Below, one piece after another: positions 50,379 to 62,164 of a stretch of 64,000 nucleotides of DNA. The notes beneath the pieces are model-generated. The model worked only from the letters and a program-made list of their open reading frames with translations, searched no databases and was not told the origin of the DNA. A program made the translations under genes and the position numbers. The stretch is from the NCBI RefSeq assembly GCF_001949145.1, contig NW_019091476.1:1256858-1320857 (forward strand). The letters run 5' to 3'. Each line of letters begins with the position of its first letter. Position 1 is the stretch's first letter. The stretch is from Acanthaster planci. Taxonomy: Eukaryota; Echinodermata; Asteroidea; Valvatida; Acanthasteridae.

Positions 50379-51150
50379 GTATGTTTATTTTGGATGTGTC
50401 CCTTTAATTGAATGGTTTATTGTGGGCATATTTGCTCTATTTTGTTTTTATTATGAAGTAATTAATTATTTATTTTGAATGTCTTGTTTTTAATTTGTTA
50501 TTGGCTCAAATACGTTATTTCATATAAAATGTTCATTCCCAGGAGGTCCAACCATCAGACTTTCTTCTGCTCCTTTATGTTGATGGTGTCATTATGGAAC
50601 TGAATCTCACTGATCTCTCTGTTTTTTGGCTGATAGTTCCTATTTGGAACCAATTATTTCCTTTAACCCTCAGGTCTAACACTTTATTGTCATCATTTAC
50701 TATTGCAGTTCTAGTTGTTTTATTTTGTGTCTGGTGTTGATGTGTACGACCATGTGCTTGAATGTCACTTTATTGTCACTGCAACATTGTGGACTGTAAT
50801 TTGTAAATGTTTAATTGTAATTGAGAGCTCTTTTTCTCTGTTATTTTTCCCTTTAAATAGGAGGGCTTATAGGGTTTACCAGTAGTATATAACCTGTGGT
50901 AGGATGGCTTTCCACATGTGCAAATCACCTGTAACTGTTTCCTGCTCAATGGCTTTAACATCTGCTATGTTTTCACTTCTGCATTTTTTTCAAATAGTAT
51001 CCCAACATGTACGATATTACTGGACTCTTTATTTGCATTTTGTCAAAGTAAAGCCTAAGCCAAATTAAATAAAATCAGAAGTCAAAGCCAGTACATTTAA
51101 AGTGGAAGAATTTACTCTCGTATTTTCTCTCCAAATGTTCTAATTCCCAG

Positions 51151-51282
51151 GTGACGGCACTGTAGCAGGCTTCATGACTTACCTTGGAGGTAACATCGGT
51201 CAGTTTGCCATAGATGCAGCTTTACATCATCTAAATCTGGCCAGCTTCCTGACAGGAAAGGCTTGCTCCTACCATAGGCAAG
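51151..51282 (+). CDS. Exon: repeat 8, modules C and D
   Basis: GDGTVAGFMTYLGGNIGQFA, IDAALHHLNLASFLTG, then KACSYHRQ as D without an intron. 132 bases, phase 1-1. Confidence 0.9.
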
Positions 51283-51882
51283 GTATGTTGGTGCTAAATA
51301 CATGTATTGTGTGGAGTCCTACATGCAGCTACTTGTCATCTGGTGGTGCTCAAACCTGAGGGATGTTACCTCTGGGTGTCATTACATGATGCAGTCCGTT
51401 GAATAGCCACTTGCACAGCAGGCATCTACAAATGTGATGAATTGGTGAATGATTATACAAAACAAATGATTCTTGACTTCCAGAGTATAAAAGTTCCCTT
51501 ATTTCTCAATGGGCAACTTCTTGACTCTCTGGAAACTTTCTTGCATTTTTTGCAAGGAAATATTTCCCTGGGTTAATTATCATTAAGACTGTCGATTCAG
51601 TGTAAAAGTGCACCCTGTCTTGTTCCAGCTGAGAATGAATAGGTCCTAAAGCAAACTGGTGCCTTGGACTACGGCTTACTGCTGCCCATAGGGCCTATGG
51701 ACACTTATACCTACGGCCTAGGAAACACTTTATGGTGTACACCCTCACTCCCGAGGGAGGGCATACCTTAGGCCATATGCGCTCAACGCCCTTCCCTCAT
51801 GTCAACCTCCTACATATTTTCTTGTGTCGGAATATTTTTGGTCAACCTATCCTTCATTACAAATGTTTGTCTTTCTCTGAAG

Positions 51883-52089
51883 ATGTCTGTGCAAGGTCTT
51901 CCAGTGTCCCAAGCAACTGCTCCCTGATTGGTGAAACCTGTACAGAACTACGATGCTGCCTGGACCTTGATCTGAAGATAGCTGACATCTCAGCCACGGC
52001 CTGGTTCAAGTTTGACCCCTGCGACTTCACCTTCACATTGGGCCTGGAGAAGTGGTCCTTCCAGGGCTCTGTCTTCAGCTATCATTGGG
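51883..52089 (+). CDS. Exon: repeat 9, module A
   Basis: VCARSSSVPSNCSLIGETC, TELRCCLDLDLKIADIS, FDPCDFTFTLGLEKW and FSYHWG. Short Cys1-Cys2 spacing; CLG becomes CTE. Ends phase 1. Confidence 0.88.
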
Positions 52090-52522
52090 GTAAGAGCCTG
52101 CTATGTTTATAGAAGCATAAACATAGCGAATAGTTGTGAACTTTACCAAGGGGATAGATGCAATCTCTCTCAGATGGAGTAATGTGTGGTTAAAACTGAC
52201 TTAATGCATAATGCATTCTGTTTCCTCTTAAATTGACCCATGCAAGTCTGATTAAACCCATTAGTTGCATTGGGATAAGTTTTGTATTTCTTTTGTAAAA
52301 CAGACAATAAATCACAACACAGAAATCTTTTTACAACAGATGCTGTGGAACACACTCTGTGAAGGGTGTGTTACAAATATCAAGTTTGTCTCTGTGATTT
52401 TGCGCCCCATGCGTACACAGTGTTTCAAAATTCATGTCAAATACAAAGAGAGCAATAGCTGATAGTTCTAACTGTGTGCTACTACCCTTGTTGGAAATGT
52501 GTCATGTTATTTCTATTTGTAG

Positions 52523-52565
52523 GAAAAGAGATGACAGTTCCCATTGCTCCAGGAATGAATTTTAG
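52523..52565 (+). CDS. Exon: repeat 9, A-B linker (43 bases)
   Basis: GKEMTVPIAPGMNFR, between tttctatttgtag and GTCAGT. Phase 1 in, 2 out, as the linker exons of repeats 1 and 12. Short, so supported mainly by phase and position. Confidence 0.65.
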
Positions 52566-52762
52566 GTCAGTATATGCTGAAGAATATTGAACAGTAAACG
52601 GAAGCTGTGTAAACCTGTTTTAAACTGCTGTGATATGCTTTTTTCCTGGTTACAAAGTATTTAAAAAGATTGTTAACAAAGGACTGAAAGTGCTTGTAAC
52701 ATTGCTTTGGTTAAATTATAAACAGTCTGATTGGTTTGGTGACATTTAACTGGGAAGAGACA

Positions 52763-53187
52763 NNNNNNNNNNNNNNNNNNNNNNNNNNNNNNNNNNNNNN
52801 NNNNNNNNNNNNNNNNNNNNNNNNNNNNNNNNNNNNNNNNNNNNNNNNNNNNNNNNNNNNNNNNNNNNNNNNNNNNNNNNNNNNNNNNNNNNNNNNNNNN
52901 NNNNNNNNNNNNNNNNNNNNNNNNNNNNNNNNNNNNNNNNNNNNNNNNNNNNNNNNNNNNNNNNNNNNNNNNNNNNNNNNNNNNNNNNNNNNNNNNNNNN
53001 NNNNNNNNNNNNNNNNNNNNNNNNNNNNNNNNNNNNNNNNNNNNNNNNNNNNNNNNNNNNNNNNNNNNNNNNNNNNNNNNNNNNNNNNNNNNNNNNNNNN
53101 NNNNNNNNNNNNNNNNNNNNNNNNNNNNNNNNNNNNNNNNNNNNNNNNNNNNNNNNNNNNNNNNNNNNNNNNNNNNNNNNNNNNNNN
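52763..53187. other. Assembly gap (425 N)
   Basis: Run of N. Module B of repeat 9 is missing from the surrounding sequence and would need an exon of phase 2 in, 1 out, about 155-165 bases, which fits inside the gap. Confidence 0.9.
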
Positions 53188-53259
53188 TTATTCTACAGCA
53201 AACTTGTCTTATAATATGAGAAATATGGAAGGGTTGCGTAGCACCACGATCAGAATATT

Positions 53260-53341
53260 GACAAGAATATAATATAAAACAGTGCTCTAGTATTTGGCGA
53301 TCACATATTCCAGAGCACTGATTTTATATTATATTCTTGTC
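53260..53341. repeat. 29-base inverted repeat (hairpin) beside the gap
   Basis: GACAAGAATATAATATAAAA followed by CAGTGCTCT (53260-53288) is answered by its reverse complement at 53312-53341 with a single inserted base. The loop is about 23 bases. Perhaps a MITE end; a strong hairpin may also explain the neighbouring gap. Confidence 0.85.
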
Positions 53342-53835
53342 TTGTATTATTATTGACTGAAAATGCGAACTTTTTAAAATGACAAAATACAGCGGGCAAT
53401 CTGGGGCCCAGCCTGCGCTATGCCCCAGCCCAAGAAAAAACTTAAATTTTTATTTGAAAAATAGTCATAGAAAGGTGATAATTTCCCTTTCAACAGTGTG
53501 TAAAAAGACCCCAAATGTATTCTCAGTCTCACTCAAAATGGCAACCTTAGAGAAGAGAGTTAACATGTGGTATCAGATGTTGAGCATTAATTGCAAAATT
53601 TTTGGCAACCAGCACATTTTTTCAGAATAGTAAATATACTTTTGCACTGGTGGCAATTTTCTTGGAACACTGCATTTCATCTGTTCTACAAAATAGGAAT
53701 TTTAGAAATCTTAATAATTAAGACACTTGATAACAATTACGTTTATATATCTCATTTTTACCATGCAAACCAGTACAACCTCATATCCTAATCCTCTTAG
53801 CAGGAGATAATTCAGAGGTTTCCTTCTTGCTCCAG

Positions 53836-53973
53836 CTGATGGTTTCTTAGAGACAGTATCAGGACAGGTCATCCAAGGAGCATCGCTGGCCCTCTTGTCA
53901 CGGCTTGGAATCAACCCAGACTTCTTTAGCAGTCAACCATGTGTCAACCCCAGCGGACCCCAGTCTAATACCA
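53836..53973 (+). CDS. Exon: repeat 9, modules C and D
   Basis: DGFLETVSGQVIQGASLALL, then SRLGINPDFFSSQPCVNPSG and PQSNT. Starts directly at DGF (the GT of GDGT is missing). An alternative acceptor at 53,800 hits a stop. Phase 1-1. Confidence 0.82.
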
Positions 53974-54349
53974 GTAAGCTCCCTGTGATGTATGTGTATG
54001 AAATGGACTTGTTTATCTGATAAAAGCAATTTGTATTGGTTATCAATTGTACAGTGTTTTCTCCAGATGTAGATGACTATTCTGTTGTAAGTTACAGTGA
54101 CACCTTATTTCATTGGAGATTGTCTGAGCCTACAGTCTCCCTGACCCATTCAGCCATACTCAACATTTCCTTTGGTGTAGCGGGGTCTTAAGTGTGATGT
54201 CACCTCAATTTAAACCACGCCCACTGCACTTAGTGTAACATGAAACCTTACAACCAGAACTTGAGTGTCGATCCAACAGGAGCTTGTCATCAGTGGTGCA
54301 TGTGCGTGTATGACAAATCATGAGCCGGATAGTGCTGCCTAGAAGTGAA

Positions 54350-54498
54350 ATTTGACCAGTCAGTTACAAATTTTTGGCTTAACTCTGTTCAATTTTATAT
54401 TGTCCCAGAATGCAGCTTCTGAGTACCCTAGCCTCTCAGGCCCACTGTGCCATCCTCAACACTTGCTATGGTGATGCAGTGCTGCCTGGATGGGAAGC
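54350..54498 (+). pseudogene. Dead tandem copy of the 5' half of exon A10
   Basis: This stretch matches 54,498-54,646 (period 148 bases), including the intron end and the exon start. The acceptor TTTTAG|AT of the working copy is TTTTATAT here, and one extra A after TATGGTG shifts the frame. It would not be spliced or translated. A further trace (AGTGCTGCCTAGAAGTGAA at 54,331) suggests an earlier third copy. Confidence 0.75.
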
Positions 54499-54546
54499 TT
54501 AAACCATCCAGTTACAAGTCTTTGGCTTAACTCTGTGCAATTTTAG

Positions 54547-54805
54547 ATTGTCCCAGTATGCAGCTACCTAGTACCCTAGCCTCTCAGGCTCACTGTGCCA
54601 TCGTCAACACTTGCTATGGTGTGCAGTGCTGCCTAGATGTGAACCTTGGACCGTTGAATCATGTACTCAGTACATCTATGGTGATAGATCCATGCCTTGG
54701 CCAGCTGACTCTAGAGATTGGTAACTGGCAGCACACTAAATCCCTCTCCCACCTTGACTTTGATGCCGCTCAGGAGATTGCCATTGGCAACTTTGCCATG
54801 CTCAG
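54547..54805 (+). CDS. Exon: repeat 10, module A plus linker
   Basis: CPSMQLPSTLASQAHCAIVN, then TCYGVQCCLDVNLGPLN and IDPCLGQLTLEIGNW, linker AQEIAIGNFAMLR. The acceptor ttttag|AT was chosen over tcccag at 54,556 because it retains Cys 1 and the phase. Ends phase 2. Confidence 0.85.
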
Positions 54806-57576
54806 GTAAACATTTTCACTTTCTCATAGGCGTGAGGTCAAAATACAGATGGTTTAAACAGTTCAACGGATTGAAAAGAACCGTCTGCCCTGGACTGTCT
54901 CGCTTCACAAGCAACAATGGAGTTTGTGGCTTACACAGCCACAGTTGTGAACAGTAGATCCTATTCAAGGAGAACTCCAGGGGGCCGGTCAGCTCTCCTT
55001 GGCTGGTCGTAAGGATTAATTGGTTAACAATTTGTGACCGAGATGCAAAATCAACTGCATTCTAGGCTGCAGACATTCTTCTAGCCACAGAAATGTTTTG
55101 AGTGGATAATTCATGACAAAAAGACATCGCCACAAGATGCTCGTCTTTAATTAAGTGTTGTTTAGACTGGGAAATAAGGAAGTTTATCTGGGAGTGACAG
55201 GAATTGCTAAACATGGTCACCTATTTTAACGCCTGATCTATCGTCTCTGAAGAGAAGTATCCACATTGACACCATATAAATTCATTTTGAACTTCAGTCA
55301 GGTGCACCAATATTCTTTGAAGGTAATAAAAAAAGTCAAACTCTGTATCAAATAGTGCTGCAAGTAGGTGTCAAGGTTCGATTCGGACACGGTTTGGAAA
55401 TCTTTTGCAAACTTTGGTTCGGTTGGAATTCGGACATACACACATGTACATGTACAAAGCACAATGAGACATCAAAATGCTCGCTACAAATGTGCTGTAT
55501 AGGCCTATATCGTATTTCTATGTATAAAATATGTTAATACAAGTAATGAATCTCCTATCTGTCCCCATCCACAGGCAACTTTGATTTGAATATATTTTTC
55601 AAAACTGTTTTCCTAAAGTTTGATTACGAGTTAATTCCAAATAAAATTACCGCCGGAGGTGTGGCAGTTTCGTAGTGTGTTTTGCTGGGCAGAAGCGGTT
55701 GTGTTCAGACCACGCTTGACTCAACAAAATGATAGTAGTACAAATAGAAAAAAACAACATGCTCAAATAAGACTTCTCTCCTTCAGTACAGAATACAAGA
55801 TCAAATTAGATTTTGAGAAAATTGTGTTTTGGTTATTTTTGCGAAATAGATTCAACTTCGAAAATATCTCTTTTGTTGCATATCTGCTTGAGGAGGAACC
55901 TCCCAAGGATGGCCTTCGATCTAGCACGAATCAGACTGTGATCAGCATCCAATCAAAATTTGTTTTGCACGGCCATTTATGACATCATTGGCCTAATATG
56001 GAACGTCTTTAACCTAAAATGGAACGTAAGGATGCGGCTATCGGAGATTGGCAAATATAATACTAAATCTGAATACACATGAGCACAATTGGATGTATTG
56101 AGAATTTAGAATTGTTATGCGGCAACAATGCCGTACGTTGCATATTCTTGGTTGATTTTTGAGTGATTCTCGCCAGGTGCTTTTTACAACCATCTTATGA
56201 TGCGGGCCAGTGTAAGTTTCATGCACGTGTAGAGCACACCATACAACTCGTTATCCATGTTTCGTTGTTTTTGTTTTTTATTAAGTTTTCTTTTGTGTAA
56301 AGGAGACTGAACAGTTTGGTTTGGTTCGGTTTAGTTCGAAAGTGCCTTGTTTGATGATTTCTGGTTTGGTTCGGCAGTTTGCCTGCAGCACCAGATTGAA
56401 TAATGTTCATGTTTTTTGTTTACTGTGCATTAAGTTTAAAAGGTAAAGGCAAACACCAGAAATTAGTATAAAACCCGACATGTTTGTTTTCCAACATGCA
56501 TTTTGTGCAGCCACAAAGTATAAAAAAGTACAACAGATTCTTACAAAACAAAATGCAACGTGCACACATGATTGACTTGAAGAAAAAGCATGTATCCTTA
56601 AAATCGTGCAGGTGCGGCCGCAAAGTGGAAAGTGCATAGTTCGCGTACTTGTTTCCTCAGTCCTACACATGAAAACCTGTGAGTGCGTAATGCTGAGCCC
56701 CAGCTTGCGCACAGGGGCCAAAAAGAGGTTTTATCTAACTACACACTAACGAACAGAAAACTCTGTCATGAACGATTCAGGTAAATGCTATTTCGAGTAA
56801 GTATAATCGATTCTGCAGGTATACAGTTAGGTGTGTATTTGACTCACGATACTGAGACAAAATACGAAGATTACAGGGTATCGAGACCTGAACGAATGGT
56901 CTGGAAACCAACACAGATATTTCACACTTCATTTGCGACAAAACTACTCCATACACATGCCCTATCAGGAAGTCTAACAGTCTGCAGATCTAAATTCTCC
57001 TGCGGAGCTGTAAAGTAAAACATTATTGTCATGACTAATCCACCAGACCGCAGAAGCCCATGATGCTGTAATGCGATAAGCTGTCCATTGTTTACTGGTA
57101 GCTGCAGAGTGCATGGTGCACTCAACTGCGAACGGTTAACCTTGCTAAAGTGTTCGTCTGTTTGATGTTGACCGTCGGTGGGGCTTAGCATTTACAAAGC
57201 GTTGCACGCTTTCAAAAGCATTTGTATTTTGACCTCATGCCTTAAGAGTTTGCCTGCCAAGGACTTTACAGTGTTAACAGAATGCACATTCTCTCAGATG
57301 ATGGCATCATCATCATTATAAAGCAGCACCTGCAAAATGCAGCTGGCAAGAGTCGGCCACCCTCTTGTTTCTCTTATTTCAGCTGTTCCTGATCCCAATC
57401 ACTGAATTACCACTCAATTCATAACAATTAAAGATCATGACGTATTGAAAATTTGGTCTATTATAATATTAACATCTGGCTTTGTCAATCTCATGAAGGC
57501 TTTTAAATTCATCAGATGAATAAATTGTTCAGTGAAATTGAAAATGTTCTTCATTTTCTGCTTGACAATAATGCAG
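54806..57576. other. Intron (2.8 kb), nothing recognised
   Basis: Several short ORFs on both strands, none with a domain I know. Copies of TACATGTA-type palindromes near 55,440. Confidence 0.5.
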
Positions 57577-57737
57577 GTACACACTGGTGCTGATGGATAG
57601 TGATTTGTCAGTCACTCTGTCTGTTGATATATGCATCGATGGACATTGCACTGGAGAACTCAGGATTTTAGATGATGCAGTATCCCCACTGCCTGTGTGC
57701 TACCCTAATGGAACCATCTCTTGGAATACTCTGCCAG
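57577..57737 (+). CDS. Exon: repeat 10, module B
   Basis: YTLVLMDSDLSVTLSVDI replaces the IDKL start, Cys pair ICIDGHC, then PLPVCYPNGTISWNTLPG. NGT sequon as in repeats 1 and 11. Phase 2 in, 1 out. Confidence 0.87.
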
Positions 57738-57842
57738 GTATAACTTGTTTTGTTTCCTGTCAAAAATTAGGAGACCTGTGAAGACCTTTCTCTTTCGCTG
57801 ATGACTTGAGAGTATGGCTTTATTTCCTATCATTTCTCCCAG

Positions 57843-57974
57843 GAATAACCTCCATGTCTCAGCTGGGAGGTCTGGATGTTGGACTTGAAGCTGTGGCTAC
57901 TGCTCTCGGCTTACCATCTCGTCTAGTCTCAGCCTCACCTTGCCCTCTTGTGTTCCAACCAAGACAGTCTGGAG
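57843..57974 (+). CDS. Exon: repeat 10, modules C and D
   Basis: GITSMSQLGGLDVGLEAVAT, ALGLPSRLVSASPCPLVFQP, RQSGG. The GDGT start is lost. The exon has the same 132-base length as repeat 8's. The preceding intron is only 105 bases, the shortest seen in the gene. Confidence 0.87.
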
Positions 57975-58763
57975 GTAGGAACAGAAACAGCGTGAGCATG
58001 TGATTTGACTTTTAAGCTTGGTTGGCGGCATGACTCTTATTTTGTATGTGTGAGAACTGATAGTGTTTTGACAAAGTGAGGAATCTGCTTAATAAATGCA
58101 AAACTTTAAAGTAATACGAGATTTTTTTTTTATGATGCCCTCTACATGATTTCAAAATATTTAGAAACAAAATTTTTATCAAACAGGAATTATGCTTATT
58201 ACAAGAAAATTCAGTTTTTCACTGTCATGAAGAGGCAACTCTCTGTTATCGCTGGTCACTTAATAATATCACTGTTTCTGTGTAGATTTTGTAGCCTCTA
58301 CTGTTTGCAGTCTGGTGAGGTCACAAATCTGCCCTTTAAAAAGTTTTCATTTTATATACATGTACACCACATATGCACAACAAAGCTTTGACAAATGGAT
58401 GTTATATTACCAAGTAGTATTTGCATTTTTATTTTTATGAAGTAACTGACGGTTTTGGTGATAAATAAGTTCTTTTAAAGCATGATCTCTTTAAAAACAA
58501 ACATTCTCTGTGCTGTTTAACAAATGAACTATCGCATTTGCAACATACTTCAATTTGGGGGAAAATATCTGTGATAATATACCCGTCAATATACAAAGTA
58601 TATAAATTGAAAAACAGCTTCAAACTTGATTTTGCAGCTATATGCATATGTTGGGATTTGATTGTTAAAACAAATTTAGAGTGCCTAGCGATTTGATGGG
58701 CTAATAACTATCATAAGCTGATCCTAATCAATATTTTTGGTTATCCATAATTTTCTCTTCTAG

Positions 58764-58968
58764 CATGTCCACACCTCCCCTCTCTACCCAACCTTCCGTC
58801 GGGGGGTGTATGTCACTATTCAGATGCCTGCCTAGGGGTGGAGTGCTGTCTAACAGTAGACCTCGGCATCATCAGTCACACCCTGAGGGCATGGCTGACT
58901 GTAGATCCCTGTGACTTCAAACTGAGTGTGGGGTTTGAGAACTGGAGTTACAATGTCACTCTTTTGAG
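58764..58968 (+). CDS. Exon: repeat 11, shortened module A
   Basis: CPHLPSLPNLPSGGVCHYSD, ACLGVECCLTVDLGIISH, VDPCDFKLSVGFENW and NVTLLR. The intron falls before YKWG instead of after it, a position not used in any other repeat. Phase 1 in, 2 out. Confidence 0.87.
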
Positions 58969-59776
58969 GTAAGAAGTGAAGGCTTTGATGTAGACATTAT
59001 GGCGTGCTGGTCAACAGTGATTTGCCATTAATAGTCACATTTTACCTGATTAGAGGACAAGCATTTTCTGAGATTTGATGGGTGCTTTAGAGTCCATCAT
59101 TTTGCAGTTACCCAAAGAGTAACTGATGAAATTATTGTTGAAAAACATCCTTGGTTCTAAGATGGTTATGGGACTAAAATTGCTGTGAAAATGATCTTTT
59201 GGGAAAGTCTAATTTTAGAGAAAACAGTGAAAGAAGGCCATTTCCAGCAATGTGTTTGTTGATACTTTTCCAAAATTGCCATTAGAGGTGCGCATACCGT
59301 CAACATTACATACAGGCGCACAATTACCCTTCATTGATTCATTGTGTTACACAGTGTAGCTGCATTCAACTGAACATGAGAATTGATCTCAGAAACTGAA
59401 TTCAGGCACTTTTTAAACATGACTCAGTAACTTTTGATCTGAAATTGAAATCCTAGAATTATTTTTTTTCTTGAAATGTACATGTTTAGTATTCACTGAT
59501 CCGATACATCATTATGTTTATCCTTAGGCACCCGTCTTTAGATTTTGAGTCATTTTTTTGCCTCTTCAAAAAAACACATTGCACAAATGACAAATGATAG
59601 ACAGTTGAAGGCAATAGCAATGATGCACACAGACTCATAGGGTAAAATAGGCCTGCAGAGAGGACCTGGACAGGATCTTTCAAGGAAGGTCATATCATGC
59701 CCTGAAAATTCCGGGAAGGGAGGTCACCTTGGATCATGACTGTTGTAGGACTGTAACTCTGATCTTTCTGTTTTAG

Positions 59777-59997
59777 TTACAAATGGGGAAAGGCGACCAG
59801 GGAAAGACTGAGTGATGTTGTCTCACTAACCTTCACCCTTGACAAGATGGCTGATAACCGTAACTTCCTCCTGTCCCTCTCCATCCAACTCTGTATCGCT
59901 GGAGTCTGTGCTCCAGACATTGTCATTCTCCAAGACTTTACGACACCCATACCATTCTGCAATCAGAATGGGACGTTGGAGTGGGCTCAAGATATGG
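59777..59997 (+). CDS. Exon: repeat 11, end of A, linker and B
   Basis: YKWGKATRERLSDVVSLTFT completes A and linker; LDKMADNRNFLLSLSIQ, Cys pair LCIAGVC, TPIPFCNQNGTLEWAQDMG. Phase 2 in, 1 out. Confidence 0.87.
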
Positions 59998-60192
59998 GTA
60001 ATGTTTTACTGGTCTTTTTTTTTTAGAAATGGGAACAGATAGAGACATAAGATGAAGTAAGTCATCATGGAATTAAATGACCTGGTTTCATTTTTTTATG
60101 GCTCACTTTGTTCAGTTTCGGGTGGGAGAAAATTGTTGACATTGGCCTTCCTTGCACAAAATTCAATTTCTGAAGTGTCCCCATTTTTCCAG

Positions 60193-60309
60193 GCCATACT
60201 AGAGATTATGCAAGTGGCCTAGTGGTGAACCGTCTCAGAGTCAGTGCTGATGTGCTTCTACCTCAACCATGTAATGGTCCACCAGCACAGATTACACCAG
60301 CAAACACAG
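60193..60309 (+). CDS. Exon: repeat 11, modules C and D, GC donor
   Basis: GHTRDYASGLVVNRLRVSAD, VLLPQPCNGPPAQITPANT. The C module is strongly degenerate. The donor is AG|GCAAGT: a GC-AG intron. The nearby GT at 60,314 would break the frame with the next exon. Confidence 0.78.
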
Positions 60310-60889
60310 GCAAGTTGGGGAGATTATGTCCAAGTCATATTCATTATTAATCGGTGTATTTTGTATTAAACCCCCTCAAAAGGTAATGATACTTTCATTT
60401 TCACATTTCAGTGGAACAGCTTTGAGATTGGTCTACAGGAATTGTTTTGCAGTTATCTGTACAGCAAACATTAAAAAGGGTTTCACTAGGAGAGGGAGGC
60501 TCAAAATGGGAAGATCTTTCCTCGCTCCAGGCATGGGAATCTTTCCAGTTTAACTGGAATTTCATTTTTCTCACCTTCAAATTTCAGTTTCGAGTTCAGT
60601 GTAAAAATTGAATAAATTTTTTTGGGAGCAAGTTGTAAGGGAGTAAATGTTAGTTGACACGCGGCGCTCAAAACTTCCCTAAAGCTTAGTGAAATTTGTT
60701 TGTTGAAACAATTCTATTTACATGACGCTTTCGGACCCTTTGAAATGTACGAGGAACTAATTTCACAGATTTCCACAAAACCTGAATTTGCTCGCGCTTC
60801 ACCACAGCCACTTCGCGTGAATGCCCGGTGTCCACAAAAATCTGACCCCGTAAAAATCAGACTCTTACCTGTTATTGGTTAATTCCTCT

Positions 60890-61330
60890 CACATGACCGG
60901 CCATTCTCCTAATTATCACACTTACGCATGCGCATTACTCCCAATGGGTCCCTATTTCATAGAGGCATAAATTCTTGGCAGCGCTGCAAGACTCCCGGCC
61001 GGCCAGGTGGCTTTTGGAAATTGGTACATGTTCATGTACTGAACATAGTCGAAGTGCCGCGCTGTACGTAGGTACACACATGCAGTCAGGAAACAAAATC
61101 GAAATTATGGCGGAAGGAAAGAACTTGAAGTTCGTTGAGCGGGGGGCTGCCAATCTGAAAGAGATCGATATATCGGTAAAAAATAAGTGGAACTGATCGT
61201 GGTGTGAAGAATTATTACTGGCTGAAACGGAAGATGAGCATGTGGTGGGCGAATGATTTCGTAAGCCGTACGACCCTGGAGAAGCATAGTGTGAGTGGTG
61301 TTGTGTTTGTATCAAGTACAGTACTTCCGG
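60890..61330 (+). promoter_or_regulatory. Promoter-like patch inside an intron
   Basis: Locally richer in CpG than its surroundings, with ACGCATGCGCATTA (NRF1-like), CCAAT-like and CTTCCGG (ETS-like) words, typical of TATA-less animal promoters. It lies just upstream of and around a possible start codon at 61,107. Might serve a nested gene or an internal start of the giant gene. Suggestive only. Confidence 0.3.
61107..61196 (+). CDS. Possible first exon or short ORF of a nested transcript
   Basis: AATTATGGCGGAAGG gives a start codon in a YY1-like ATGGCGG context; the frame reads MAEGKNLKFVERGAANLKEI, then DISVKNKWN and stop. A GTAAAA after ATATCG could be a donor. No homolog recognised and no second exon found. 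Confidence 0.25.
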   Translation: MAEGKNLKFVERGAANLKEIDISVKNKWN

Positions 61331-62164
61331 AGCGAAAGCAGTGATACAGCATGCAGCTAAGTACTAGAAGCACTGCAAACACTTCCGTGAAAGAAGTCCA
61401 ATAAATTAGTGAAACAAAATCAGATTAATTTTTAAAAATATGAGAAATGCCTTTATAATTGAGAAGATTTTGCTTCAATAAATTGGAGGCAAAGGGGCCA
61501 TGAATTGCCTCAGATTGCACCACAGCGCATCTAGGATCTAAAAGCCATAAGGGCTTTGCACTGTGTGCTCGCAGTAGTCTCTCCATGATTAATTTCATCA
61601 CAAAATATGCTCAGGTTTTTGTCATGCCCATTCACATGCCTGTTGCTGTTAAAACAATCAATTTTAACAGACAACAAACCAGTTGAGGGTAGTCTCTCTA
61701 GTGGGTAGCATTTTTAAAGAAAGCTGCAGGTTTTCTTCTCTTTCTCTTTCTCTCTGTTTTTCTGTTCTTCAAATGTACCCCTGGTACCCATATGCATTTT
61801 ACCTTTAGCTATTGTTATTCAGTCCATCTTATGTCTTCACAATAAAACAAGTCCTCACATCGAAAAAGTTACAAGTTTACAATGAGGCACAGTATGTTAT
61901 TCAAATCAACTTTGGCAAATGCATTTTTTTATCCTTATCTCTCTCCCATTACTGAGACGTACATGTAAGGGTATCCTGTAATTATGAATTGGCTGGGGAT
62001 TTAGTTCGTGTGATCAGCTTGTGATGGACTGCGTGGAGCTGTTACACATGTAAATGCATGTGTAAAGTTCACATAGTGCAGAGCCAGAAGGCATAAGTAA
62101 GGCTTCCATTTTACCTTCAAATGATGATTTAAGGTTGAAAATTTCACACATGGTTTTGTTGTAG

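Noticed and set aside
52736-53272. 178-codon ORF across the gap
   Set aside because: It is open only because N codons are unknown.
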